The notes under the pieces were generated by a model. It had not been told where the DNA came from. It made no database searches and saw nothing but the letters and a program-made list of their open reading frames with translations. From NCBI GenBank assembly GCA_039793685.1, contig JBDRAL010000095.1, positions 62,001 to 126,000 of the forward strand: DNA of 64,000 nucleotides. The letters run 5' to 3'. Each line of letters starts with the position of its first letter. Position 1 is the first letter of the stretch. This stretch comes from JAAFHI01 sp039793685 (GTDB lineage Bacteria > Acidobacteriota > Blastocatellia > Chloracidobacteriales > Chloracidobacteriaceae). Of the stretch, positions 1 to 8,185 are shown piece by piece. The position numbers and the translations under genes were made by a program.

Positions 1-297
1 TTCGATGTAGAGCAGGCGATCCTCATCTTTTTTCGCTGTTTCGAGTTTTTCCAGCAGTTCGGGTAGAACCTGAAACTGCCGCGCGGTGGTCCAGCGGGCG
101 ATTTGAGGCTCGCAGTAGTACGGATGATTCCGCCAGCGTTTGAACCGGTCGATCTGCTCGTCGAATGAAAGCTTTTGAAATCTGGCCGCCTGTTCCGCTT
201 TCGACAGTTTCAAAAACTCGACGTAGTCCGGCGGATAATTCGGCGAACAGGCCGTCAGCCCGAGCAGCAACACGACAATCGCGACGACTCGACGCAT
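1..297 (-). CDS. Small lipoprotein, 3' end cut by the window edge
   Basis: An ATG at 297 opens a frame that stays open to base 1 (99 codons), so the C-terminus lies outside the window. Residues 1-16 are an arginine-led hydrophobic signal (MRRVVAIVVLLLGL) ending in lipobox LTAC with Cys16 as the lipidation site. The mature part is charged and rich in Gln, Lys and Trp, with no recognised domain. The stop of the downstream frame is unseen, so function cannot be judged. It follows kdsD on the same strand after 3 bases and is probably co-transcribed with it. Envelope location is inferred from the lipobox. Confidence 0.7.
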   Translation of the reverse strand, partial: MRRVVAIVVLLLGLTACSPNYPPDYVEFLKLSKAEQAARFQKLSFDEQIDRFKRWRNHPYYCEPQIARWTTARQFQVLPELLEKLETAKKDEDRLLYIE

Positions 298-300
298 GGT

Positions 301-1332
301 TCAATCCTCTTCAAGCGGCTGATTGGGAAACAGCGCCTTCCACAGATCATGAAGATGGACGACCCCCTCGACCCGGTTCTCGCCGTCCACGACGACGAGC
401 GCGGTGATGCGGTAGCGTTCCATCAAGTGCAGCGCGTGGGTGGCGAGTTCGCCCGCCGTGACGGTACGCGGGCGCGGATTGCGCGGGTGCGGCTCGCCGA
501 TCACGTCGCCTGCCGTCATCGCGAGCGCCGTTTCGGGATGGCGTTCCATCAGGCGGCGGAAATCGCCGTCGGAAATGACGCCGAGCAGCTTGGCGTCGTC
601 GTCGGTGACGGTCGTGATGCCGAATCCCTTTCGCGAAATTTCATGAATCACGTCGAGCATCGCCGTCGCGGTTGAAACGCGCGGCAGGTCGCGGCCCGCG
701 TGCATCACGTCGGCGACGCGCAAAAGGTCGCGTCCGAGCCGCCCCGCCGGGTGCAGAAAGGCGAAATCCTCAGCGCGAAATCCTCGAAGTTCAAGTAAAG
801 CCATCGAAAGCGCGTCGCCGAGCGCCATCGCCGCCGTGGTCGAAGTCGTCGGGGCAAGGCCGAGCGGACAGGCTTCGGCGTCCACGCCCGCGTCGAGCGC
901 GACCCGGCTTGCCTTCGCGAGCGTCGAGTTCATCCGTCCGACGATGGAAATGAGCGGGAAATCGGATTGTTCGATAAGTGGAAGCAAACGCAGCACTTCC
1001 TCGGTTTCCCCGCTGTAGGAAAACGCCAGAATCAGATCGCCGCGGGTGAGCCGTCCGAAGTCGCCGTGCGCCGCTTCCGCCGGATGGAGAAAAAACGACG
1101 GCGTGCCGGTACTCGCCATCGTCGCGGACACTTTCCGGGCAACGATGCCGCTCTTGCCGACGCCGAGCGTGACGACGTGACCGGCCGTCATCATCAGTTC
1201 GACGGCTTCAGTAAATCGGCCATCAAGCCGTTCGCTCATCCGCGCGATGGCGGCGGCTTCGGCGTCGAGGACGCGGCGCGCGCGTTCGATGGCGTCAATG
1301 TGTGAAGGTTCGGCGTGTTTCGGTTTCGGCAT
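301..1332 (-). CDS. kdsD: D-arabinose-5-phosphate isomerase, KpsF/GutQ family
   Basis: Interconverts ribulose 5-phosphate and arabinose 5-phosphate, the first step of Kdo synthesis for LPS, in the cytoplasm. The 343 residues have the family order: an N-terminal SIS domain (about 45-180) with the sugar-phosphate segment GVGKSGIVARK and SYSGETEE, the FLHPAGRLGRDLL segment carrying the family's conserved His, and two CBS domains (about 205-265 and 272-335). Length matches E. coli KdsD (about 328). Its start overlaps the end of the upstream gene by 38 bases, which suggests one transcript. Together with the LptE-like gene at 46.3 kb it supports an LPS-type outer membrane. Confidence 0.93.
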   Translation of the reverse strand: MPKPKHAEPSHIDAIERARRVLDAEAAAIARMSERLDGRFTEAVELMMTAGHVVTLGVGKSGIVARKVSATMASTGTPSFFLHPAEAAHGDFGRLTRGDLILAFSYSGETEEVLRLLPLIEQSDFPLISIVGRMNSTLAKASRVALDAGVDAEACPLGLAPTTSTTAAMALGDALSMALLELRGFRAEDFAFLHPAGRLGRDLLRVADVMHAGRDLPRVSTATAMLDVIHEISRKGFGITTVTDDDAKLLGVISDGDFRRLMERHPETALAMTAGDVIGEPHPRNPRPRTVTAGELATHALHLMERYRITALVVVDGENRVEGVVHLHDLWKALFPNQPLEED

Positions 1333-2395
1333 CGAATTTTATAAGCAGTTCGCGACCAATGGCTTCAAGGACGAATAGTACAAACCAGCCGCGGTCGGCG
1401 GTCAGTACCCGTTTTCGAAAATCGGCGTCGAAAAGCGCGACCCGCGCCAGAAGTTCCACGGTTCGGCGCTCATCACTGAGATCTATCGGCGATTCGGTCT
1501 TCCGGTTTTGTCGTTCGAGAATGTCCCACAGTTCATGGGCGAACCGGACGACGATTTCGGGAACATCGGATTCGGTTTTCGTCATCGTATGGACGACGAG
1601 CGCGACGCGCCACCGAAATTCGAGTGTTTGCGCCATTGAAAAGTGTTCAAACACGCGCGGCCACAGGGGTTGCGCCGTTTTTCCGAGGCTCGCGCAGGCG
1701 TCGAGCGCGGCGGCGGTGACCTCCGGGCGGTCGGAATCGAGCGCCTCGGTCAGCGTTTTCAACCCCGGTTCGCCGAAATGTCCAACACAGGCCGCTGCTT
1801 CGGACCGTCGATATTGAACCCAGTCCGTTTCCGTCGTCGGTCGTGGCCGCCACCCGCGCACCCGAACCGGGTCAAACTTCGAAAACAGCGAAACTTCATC
1901 CGGGTTTGAGAAAAGAATCTCGCGAAAGGCGGCCAGATCGGGCATTCCGCGTCTGCCGGGCGTCGCGCCGGTTCGCCGGATACCGCGCGGCGTTACCCGC
2001 CAGGCGACGCCGTGAAAGCACATCCGGATTTCGTAGGAAAGACAGCCCCGGCGGTCAACGGAAATGCGTGCCTGAAACGGGGGACAGGAATATGGCCCCT
2101 GCTTGGGCGCTTTCAGCAAGATGACATGGCCCGTCAGGAACAGGCGATTTCCGCGACGTTTGACGTTCCCGAACCTTTCAAGAAAGTCGATGATTGCTCC
2201 CAGCGCACGCCCGACCGAATCAGCTTCCAAGTGACCTGATAGAAGGCTGCCGAGCCAAAGCACCAGGTCGTACTCGGTATCGTTCGTGGGGCGACGCAAA
2301 AAGTCGTCGAAGGCTTTCCGTAATGCCTTTTGGGCTTTGGATAAATACGCCGGTTGACGCTTTTTCCGAAAGCGGGCCTTTTTTCCCTTTTTCAT
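1295..2395 (-). CDS. Conserved-looking protein with HEAT-like segment, function unknown
   Basis: A 366-residue protein starting with a very basic stretch (MKKGKKARFRKKRQ). No family was recognised. Around residues 200-260 the alternation of helices with AAACVGHFGEPGLKTL and RPEVTAAALDACASLGK looks like one or two HEAT or PBS-lyase-type repeats, which are usually protein-binding scaffolds. No signal peptide or membrane segment is visible. Its 3' end overlaps kdsD by 38 bases. No Shine-Dalgarno sequence is obvious before the ATG at 2395. Function is not assignable from sequence alone. Confidence 0.6.
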   Translation of the reverse strand: MKKGKKARFRKKRQPAYLSKAQKALRKAFDDFLRRPTNDTEYDLVLWLGSLLSGHLEADSVGRALGAIIDFLERFGNVKRRGNRLFLTGHVILLKAPKQGPYSCPPFQARISVDRRGCLSYEIRMCFHGVAWRVTPRGIRRTGATPGRRGMPDLAAFREILFSNPDEVSLFSKFDPVRVRGWRPRPTTETDWVQYRRSEAAACVGHFGEPGLKTLTEALDSDRPEVTAAALDACASLGKTAQPLWPRVFEHFSMAQTLEFRWRVALVVHTMTKTESDVPEIVVRFAHELWDILERQNRKTESPIDLSDERRTVELLARVALFDADFRKRVLTADRGWFVLFVLEAIGRELLIKFDAETETRRTFTH

Positions 2396-2479
2396 TCATT
2401 GGTGCCGGGTTACGGCGGTGAGGAAACGGTTGAAAGGAAAGCCCTTGCCGACGCGCGGGCTGCCGTTTGAGAGAAGTTG

Positions 2480-3058
2480 TTACCCGGCGAGTTCGGGAAC
2501 GTCCTGGTAAATGTCGTCGGGCGTGAAGTCGAGCGGACCGTTCGGGAGCGAGTTCAGAATCAGCTTCTGTTCCGTACCGATGGTGAATGCCTGCCACTTC
2601 CCCGTTCCGTCGCGCCGGTAAAGGTCGATCAGCCGCCGGTCCTGATGCACCACGGCGTATTCCCGCAACGATTCGATTTTGCGGTAGGCGAGCCGTTTTT
2701 CGCCGAGATCGGTACGCCGTGTGCCCGGCGACATCACCTCGATGACCAGACAGGGCGCGGTTTTGTACACACTTTTTGCTTCGACCGGTTCACTGGTCGC
2801 CATGAGGTCCGGGTAGTAGACGCATTCCTCGGCGTCGAGCCGAAGTTTCATATTGGACTGAAAAACCCGGCAGCCCGTGCCTCGAAGGTGTCCGTGAATG
2901 CGCGCGAACAGGTTTCCGGCGATGATTTTGTGGCCTTCGGAAGCGCTCGCCAGCGGAAAGACGCGGCCCGCGACATACTCATGCCGGACCGCCGCCATGA
3001 CTTCCCACGAAAGATATTCGTCGATGCTCAAATAGGTCTGTCGCGCAGACAGCGTCAT
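2480..3058 (-). CDS. Uma2 family (DUF820) putative PD-(D/E)XK endonuclease
   Basis: A 192-residue Uma2-family protein. These are restriction-endonuclease-like folds found in many copies in cyanobacteria, Chloroflexi and Acidobacteria; their biological role is unsettled. The family pattern is visible: SIDEYL near the N-terminus, the glycine/basic loop RHEYVAGRV, then YYPDLMA (Asp), CLVIEVMSP (Glu-Val) and a following Asp-Lys region (TDLGEKRLAYR). The ATG at 3058 was chosen over one 21 codons upstream because GGAG lies about 10 bases before it and the family starts with a short segment before SIDEYL. No partner gene is evident. Confidence 0.85.
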   Translation of the reverse strand: MTLSARQTYLSIDEYLSWEVMAAVRHEYVAGRVFPLASASEGHKIIAGNLFARIHGHLRGTGCRVFQSNMKLRLDAEECVYYPDLMATSEPVEAKSVYKTAPCLVIEVMSPGTRRTDLGEKRLAYRKIESLREYAVVHQDRRLIDLYRRDGTGKWQAFTIGTEQKLILNSLPNGPLDFTPDDIYQDVPELAG

Positions 3059-3139
3059 GCAAACCACTCCGGAAAGAAAATGCTTGGCCCGGAGCATGCC
3101 TTCAATTTTGACCGACCGCAACCGGGTACAAACACGCCG

Positions 3140-4279
3140 TCACGGTTGTCGGTCGAGCAATTCCAGCAGGGGCGCGTTGGTGGAAGCGTCGCCCCATTCT
3201 TCGAGGAAAAACCGCAAATCCTTTTTGGTCGCGGGGTTGCCCCGCAGCGCGGCGTCGCGAAGCTGTTTTTCGAATGTTTTGAAAAACGCCGTTTGGTCCC
3301 ACGCTTGTTCGCTGGTGTCGCAGGCAGCCTTGAATTCGGCTTCGGTCAGCCCGGATGTTGCCGCGTCGAATTCGAACTGGTGACGCTGTTCGTTCCAGTT
3401 GAAAAAGAATTCGCGCGTTATACGGAGCGGCGCGCGTTTTGCATCTTTGGCGCGAGTTCCGTCGGGGAGCGAGTAGGAAACGTCAAGTCTCAGCCGGTTT
3501 CGATCAACCGTTCGCGGCACGGTATCCTGATCCAGTGCCGATCTCATACCTCCACTATAGCCGCTGTTCTGAAAATAAAAGGCAGGGTGAATCCGGTCGC
3601 CGCTGATTTCGAACCAAGATTCGTATCTGCAGCCGTAAGCCGACCCGTAACACGACTCTTCATCGAAGGTAAAAAACGTCCTTCCGGCAAATGATTTTGC
3701 CCGCCACTTGGGCGCTTTCCAACGGAAGAAGGTCTCCAGCGCGCCAAGAAAATGCCATTTCGCGCCCGAGTGACGAAAAATGATGAACAGGCGGTGTCCA
3801 TCAAAGTTGGTATTCGTCACGGTCAGCACCGTTTCCAGACCGGGTTTGCCGTCGAGATCGCGGTTTTCGACCTCAGCCCTGGGGTGAGCACCTTCGCGAA
3901 GGAACGCGGGTGGCTCGGCCAGCCCGTTCTTTTCCTTCCGGGAAAAGCCGAGCCGGTCCCAGAGCGCGGAAAAATCGTATTCCGGCCCGTCTTCTCGTTT
4001 TCTGCGATTGATTTGGGCGGCAATTTGAAACGGCGATTCGGAAATGATTTTCGGCGTTCCCCAGACCGCGTGACTTTCTTCGTCGATTTCGGCTTGCGGA
4101 GGTTTCACCGAGGTTTCTTCCGGCGCAACCGGCGCGGGGAAAACGACCGACGCAGGCATTTCAGTCAACACAACGACCGGACGCCGGTCCGGTCCGGCAA
4201 GAAACGCCAGCAGGACGACCAGGCAGCCCGTCGCCGCGTGCCGCCGCCAGCCGGTTTTCAGGAACGTTTCCTTCTTCAT
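3140..4279 (-). CDS. Secreted protein, paralogue of the next gene upstream
   Basis: A 379-residue exported protein of unknown function. Residues 1-35 form a signal segment with KTGWRRHAATG followed by a hydrophobic run (VVLLAFLAG). The mature protein contains NRDLDGKPGLETVLTV, which resembles a calcium-binding or FG-GAP-like loop, and a Cys-containing region around GSAYGCRYESWF. It aligns over its length with the 374-residue product at 4337-5461, so the two are tandem duplicates. AAGGA lies about 7 bases before the ATG. Likely periplasmic or outer-membrane location; the enzymatic or binding role is unknown. Confidence 0.7.
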   Translation of the reverse strand: MKKETFLKTGWRRHAATGCLVVLLAFLAGPDRRPVVVLTEMPASVVFPAPVAPEETSVKPPQAEIDEESHAVWGTPKIISESPFQIAAQINRRKREDGPEYDFSALWDRLGFSRKEKNGLAEPPAFLREGAHPRAEVENRDLDGKPGLETVLTVTNTNFDGHRLFIIFRHSGAKWHFLGALETFFRWKAPKWRAKSFAGRTFFTFDEESCYGSAYGCRYESWFEISGDRIHPAFYFQNSGYSGGMRSALDQDTVPRTVDRNRLRLDVSYSLPDGTRAKDAKRAPLRITREFFFNWNEQRHQFEFDAATSGLTEAEFKAACDTSEQAWDQTAFFKTFEKQLRDAALRGNPATKKDLRFFLEEWGDASTNAPLLELLDRQP

Positions 4280-4336
4280 CGCTCGTCCTTTTCAAAGCTG
4301 GTGGATGTTTGACGGACAACCCCGCGGAAGCATCGG

Positions 4337-5461
4337 CTATCGTTTTCGGTCGAGCAGTTCAAACAATGCTGCTCTTTCGTGATTGTCGAATAACGGGGCG
4401 GAGAGAAAGTTGCGGAGGTCGGTTCTAGCTTTTTGATCGCGTCCGTTGGCAATGATTTTCAGCGACTGGTCGAACACGCGCAGGAACGCGCCGGAATCCC
4501 AGACGGCTGACTCTTCGGCGAAATTGCATCCGCGGTTGAAGTCGTCGCAGGTTGCGCCCGACCCTGGTTCATCAAGTTCAAAGCGATGAAGCGATTCGTC
4601 CCAGTAATAGAAGAACCGACGCGAAAGGCGAAGCGGACGATGGTGATCTTTTTCTTCCGACGTGGCGGACAACACGAAGGAAACATCGAGCCGCATCTGG
4701 TTTTGGTCCGCCGTTCCCGGACTGGTTTCCATCTCCCACATCGCTCCGGGGCAGGTTTTGTGACTGTAAAAACTTTGATGTCCGCTTTCGAGGTAACGAA
4801 ACGCGAGATGGATACGGTCGGCGGCGAGCACGAACCAGTTTTCAAACTGGCAGAAATACCCACTCCCTCTTCCGCCGAGGTCTTGCGTCGAAAAGACGGT
4901 TTTCCCCGCAATATGGCGAATCCGGAATCCCGCCGGACTGTAAAACTGAGATGAGGGAATGCAGCCAAGAAACTTCCACCCTTTTCGCAAAGGCCGAAAA
5001 ACCAGGAACAACCGATTCGCCTGATTCTGGGTGACGGTCAGAATCGTTTCACTGCCCGGCTTCCCGTCAAGGTCGCGATTTTGAGCAGTCGCGGTGAGAC
5101 TGTCGGAAGCGACGATCTGGAACGGGTCGTCGATACCCAGGTTTTTCAAAAAGGCATCGAGATTGAAGTGTCCGCCTGTCAATCGCCATTCGTCGTTGTT
5201 GATGTAGGCCGCGATGTGAACGGGCGATTCCTGAATGACGGTCGGTGTTCCCAGAACAATCGACCGGGGTCGTTCATCCGCTTCTGGAGAAGTTTTTGGC
5301 TCATCCAGGTGAGGAGAAAAGATCGGAACGGGCAATTCGCGGCCCACCATCACCGGACGCCGGTCCGGTCCGGCAAGAAACGCCAGCAAAACAAAGACGC
5401 AACCCAGCGCCGCATGCCGTCGCCAGCCGGTTTTCTGAAATTGCCCGATTTCAGCCCTCAT
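4337..5461 (-). CDS. Secreted protein, tandem paralogue of the downstream gene
   Basis: A 374-residue exported protein. It shares with its neighbour the N-terminal KTGWRRHAALGC signal region, AGPDRRPV, the TP-I-ESP-IAA segment and NRDLDGKPGSETILTV. The DNA for the signal region (5351-5435 against 4176-4258) is nearly identical, more so than the rest, which suggests recent duplication or local gene conversion. Its ATG lies inside a heptad repeat arm (5455-5484), so its 5' flank has been replaced by repeat and no Shine-Dalgarno sequence is visible. Function unknown. Confidence 0.68.
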   Translation of the reverse strand: MRAEIGQFQKTGWRRHAALGCVFVLLAFLAGPDRRPVMVGRELPVPIFSPHLDEPKTSPEADERPRSIVLGTPTVIQESPVHIAAYINNDEWRLTGGHFNLDAFLKNLGIDDPFQIVASDSLTATAQNRDLDGKPGSETILTVTQNQANRLFLVFRPLRKGWKFLGCIPSSQFYSPAGFRIRHIAGKTVFSTQDLGGRGSGYFCQFENWFVLAADRIHLAFRYLESGHQSFYSHKTCPGAMWEMETSPGTADQNQMRLDVSFVLSATSEEKDHHRPLRLSRRFFYYWDESLHRFELDEPGSGATCDDFNRGCNFAEESAVWDSGAFLRVFDQSLKIIANGRDQKARTDLRNFLSAPLFDNHERAALFELLDRKR

Positions 5462-5484
5462 CCTTCATCCCTCATCCCTTCTCC
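5455..5484. repeat. Single heptad repeat arm (CCTCATC/CTTCATC family)
   Basis: About four 7-base units of CCTCATC type. They cover the start codon of the gene ending at 4337 and reach the stop codon of the propeller gene. No matching inverted arm was found nearby. The same heptad in reverse complement occurs at 46865-46893. Confidence 0.7.
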
Positions 5485-6662
5485 TACTGCCCCGGCACGC
5501 CGGTTTTGCCCGATTTGAAGCGGAACAGATAAAACGGTCCCGAGGCCGCGATGTGGCCCTTCGACTTCATCATCACGTCGGGAATGTCGCTGTCGGCGAT
5601 GTAAACGTACCCGTCGGGACCGAAGCTCATCCCGTCGGGCCAGCGCATCTTCGGGTTTTTCACCAGCGTTTTCTGCACGCGGTCGGTACCGATGACGTTG
5701 ATCGCGCCGTCTTCAATCGACGTGACATAGATGTTGTCGTCGGTGTCCATCGTGAGGCCGTCGCACTGCGATTTCTTCGCGTAGACCTCGACGCGCTTGC
5801 CGAGTTCGTCCGCCGAGAGCGCCGGATTGTTGAGGTCGGCGGTTTTCGCGCGATAGAGCGTACCGCCAGCCATCGGTCCGAAGTAAAGCCACTCGTCGCG
5901 CTTGTCGAGCGCAATCGGATCGAGCGCCGGGTGCATCCAGAACAGTCCGCCCAACGGGTACATCCGTCTTCCCTGCGCGTTGATTTCGTAGGGTTCTTCC
6001 GTCACCGAAACATGGCGTTCCAGTACGCGCCGCCCGGTTTTCGTCTTCACGTCGTAAATGATGATCGCCGGTTTCTTCGCGAGGACGCCGATGTCCGCGA
6101 TGTAGATTTTTTCGCCCTTCGAATCGATCTGCATGTCCTGAATGTAGGACCCGACGCCCGCCAGTGTCGCCGGGACATCCCACTGATGGACGACCGTGTT
6201 GGTCGCAAGATCGAACGCGAGCAAACGCGGTTGACGCAGACCGTGGAAGCCGTGGTCGAGCGTCCAGAGGCGGTTCTGGCGATCAACCCGGACGTTGAAA
6301 ATCTGGTCGAAGTACGGCGCGCCGTTCGGGCGTTCGCTTTGAAATTCAAGATTGGGATAGGGGACGGGCTTGCCGTTGACGAGTTCGAGAACCTTGACGG
6401 CGGGGCGTCCCTCGGCGTGGTAAGTAAAGAAAATGCGTCCGTCGGCGCTGACGGCGAGGTTGCCGGGCGGTTCGTTGAGTTGGGCGACGACTTCGAGCGC
6501 GGAATCGGGCAGCAGCGGCGCGGTCGCCATGTTCGGAAACGGTTTCCCCGTCCCGCCGTAGCGCCAGTAAAACCCGACCAGCAGCAAAACAATCAGCACC
6601 GGGACGCCAACCGCGACGCGGCGCGCCCATTTCTTCAAACGTTCTTTCAGGGGCTTTTTCAT
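5484..6662 (-). CDS. Royal-jelly/Yellow-type (SMP-30-like) beta-propeller, membrane anchored
   Basis: A 392-residue protein with a basic N-terminus and one membrane segment (about residues 15-35, VGVPVLIVLLLVGFYW), so probably anchored with the propeller in the periplasm. Repeats such as LAVSADGRIFFTYH, DRQNRLWTLDHG, DSKGEKIYIADIG, DTDDNIYVTSIEDG and GPDGYVYIADSD are blades of the major royal jelly protein/Yellow and SMP-30/gluconolactonase superfamily. Bacterial members are mostly uncharacterised; lactonase or ligand-binding roles are possible. The ATG at 6662 is preferred to an upstream TTG. Confidence 0.82.
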   Translation of the reverse strand: MKKPLKERLKKWARRVAVGVPVLIVLLLVGFYWRYGGTGKPFPNMATAPLLPDSALEVVAQLNEPPGNLAVSADGRIFFTYHAEGRPAVKVLELVNGKPVPYPNLEFQSERPNGAPYFDQIFNVRVDRQNRLWTLDHGFHGLRQPRLLAFDLATNTVVHQWDVPATLAGVGSYIQDMQIDSKGEKIYIADIGVLAKKPAIIIYDVKTKTGRRVLERHVSVTEEPYEINAQGRRMYPLGGLFWMHPALDPIALDKRDEWLYFGPMAGGTLYRAKTADLNNPALSADELGKRVEVYAKKSQCDGLTMDTDDNIYVTSIEDGAINVIGTDRVQKTLVKNPKMRWPDGMSFGPDGYVYIADSDIPDVMMKSKGHIAASGPFYLFRFKSGKTGVPGQ

Positions 6663-6668
6663 GATCAA

Positions 6669-6896
6669 TGGTTCGGACGGAAATCAGGTCGCTACAGTGC
6701 CCCAATTTCTGAAGTTTTCGTAATTGGGGTGATTTTTGATGGCCCGCGGGTTGAGGCCAAAGGTTTCAATAACTCGGTGCGTAACAATTCCTTCATTTTC
6801 TCGCGGGAAGTCAGGTAAAAAGAGGGAAATCCGTTAACCGATCGGTAAAACCTGGCATTCCGGTTTCATTGAACGGAATGCCCAAGGAAATTCCGC
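6669..6896. promoter_or_regulatory. Divergent intergenic region with two small palindromes
   Basis: No gene was found between the divergent starts at 6662 and 6897. A perfect 10-base palindrome ACCGATCGGT lies at 6837-6846. A 9-base inverted repeat (GGCATTCCG at 6853-6861, its complement at 6874-6882) sits just before the AAGGA-like ribosome site of the plus-strand gene. Either could be an operator; there is no direct evidence. Confidence 0.35.
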
Positions 6897-8018
6897 ATGT
6901 TCAGCCGCCACGCTCCCTACCTCAAATTCATCCTGGCGACAATTGTCCTATCTTTGATTGCCGCCCCGGCTCTGGCCCTGACTTTGGATTTTCAGGTCCA
7001 GTCACAACAAACTGCCGGACAGGCACAAACTGATTCCCCGGCCGGCAATGTCGTTGAAATCGGGCCGGCGGGAATGCGTTTTACCTTGCCGAAGGATTTT
7101 GAACCACCCCTTCAAATCAAAGTGGAAGGGCTTCCGGATTTGTCCGCGATGTTCATCAGCTCCTCTCAGCGTGGGAGCTTCAATCTTGGAAGTTTTCCAA
7201 TTCCGGATGCCTTCAAAACGTCGGAAGAGGATATCGTCGGCTTTTTCAATCGATTTCGCAACGAGCTACCCAAGAATGTAGGCGGCGTTCTGGAAAGGGA
7301 AATTCCGATTACCAACGGCCTCGGTTCGGGAAGCACCTTCCTGATCCGGAAAACTGAAACCCGAATTTCCTATTATTTCCGCATGGACATCATCCTCGGC
7401 AAAGACCGGCTGTACATGATCACCTTCCAGAGTTTCCGAAAGGAAGTAAGGGATTCGGATGCCATCAAGGTTGTTTTTTCAAGTTTTCAGCCCATTCCAG
7501 TCATCCCGACCGCGCCATCCGCAACGGCCACGGCGAATGCTCTCAATCCCACCACGTTCACTTCGAATGAGGGGCGGTTTTCAGTTGAATTTCCGCCTGG
7601 TTCCCAGAAACCGGTGGATCAGACTCAAGACCTGAATCGAACCAATTCAAAAAGCGGAGTTCACCAGTACGTTGCGGTGGGACCAGACGGACCGGCGTCC
7701 GTTTCGTATTTCGATACCAATGTCCCCGCTGGAAAGCCAATTCCGAAAGAGATTCTGAATTCTTTTCAGAGAGGATTGCTGGGCAGTTTTGGAAAAACCA
7801 CATCTTCCGTTGAGGAAATGCCATGGAACGGGCGGGACATTCGTAAAATTGTTTTCACGGGTGAACTCTACGGCCAGCCCATTTTTGGAGTTTTCTTTAT
7901 CATCACCAATGGACCTCGGATCTACGTCCTTGGCCTGGTGGGAGACCACAAGGAATACGTTGAAGGGCCTGCCGGGATCAACATGCTGAACAGTTTCACG
8001 ATTGTCCCCAAACCATAA
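6897..8018 (+). CDS. Secreted two-domain protein of unknown function
   Basis: A 373-residue protein with a clear signal peptide (residues 1-27, ending APALA). The mature part appears to hold two related beta-rich halves, about 45-205 and 220-373. Each begins with a line of the form FTLPKDFEPP or FSVEFPPGSQKP, contains a YYF/VFF central strand and ends in F-P. This resembles the fold type of PsbP/DUF1795-like proteins, but that is only an impression. A low-complexity Ala/Thr linker separates the halves. Lower G+C than its neighbours and surrounded by non-coding DNA, so probably transcribed alone. Confidence 0.7.
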   Translation: MFSRHAPYLKFILATIVLSLIAAPALALTLDFQVQSQQTAGQAQTDSPAGNVVEIGPAGMRFTLPKDFEPPLQIKVEGLPDLSAMFISSSQRGSFNLGSFPIPDAFKTSEEDIVGFFNRFRNELPKNVGGVLEREIPITNGLGSGSTFLIRKTETRISYYFRMDIILGKDRLYMITFQSFRKEVRDSDAIKVVFSSFQPIPVIPTAPSATATANALNPTTFTSNEGRFSVEFPPGSQKPVDQTQDLNRTNSKSGVHQYVAVGPDGPASVSYFDTNVPAGKPIPKEILNSFQRGLLGSFGKTTSSVEEMPWNGRDIRKIVFTGELYGQPIFGVFFIITNGPRIYVLGLVGDHKEYVEGPAGINMLNSFTIVPKP

Positions 8019-8079
8019 GCGGGTGAGGGGAAAAAATATTCCCAATCATTTCTGCAATCGTCCGGACGTTTTGTAATAA

Positions 8080-8157
8080 GAGCAGTTTTCAAATGAGTAC
8101 ATCATTTAAAGCACCCCCACGGAGTGCGACTTGGTCGTACGCAACCGAAAACTGCTC
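8080..8157. mobile_element. MITE-like element, copy A (78 bp)
   Basis: Terminal inverted repeats of 21 bases (8080-8100 and 8137-8157) share GAGCAGTTTTC at the outside and GTAC at the inside. A small GCAC/GTGC hairpin sits in the middle. A second element with the same ends lies at 12520-12689. There is no coding capacity. Confidence 0.6.
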
Positions 8158-8185
8158 AAGCCACTGATGATCAGCCGTTTGCGGT

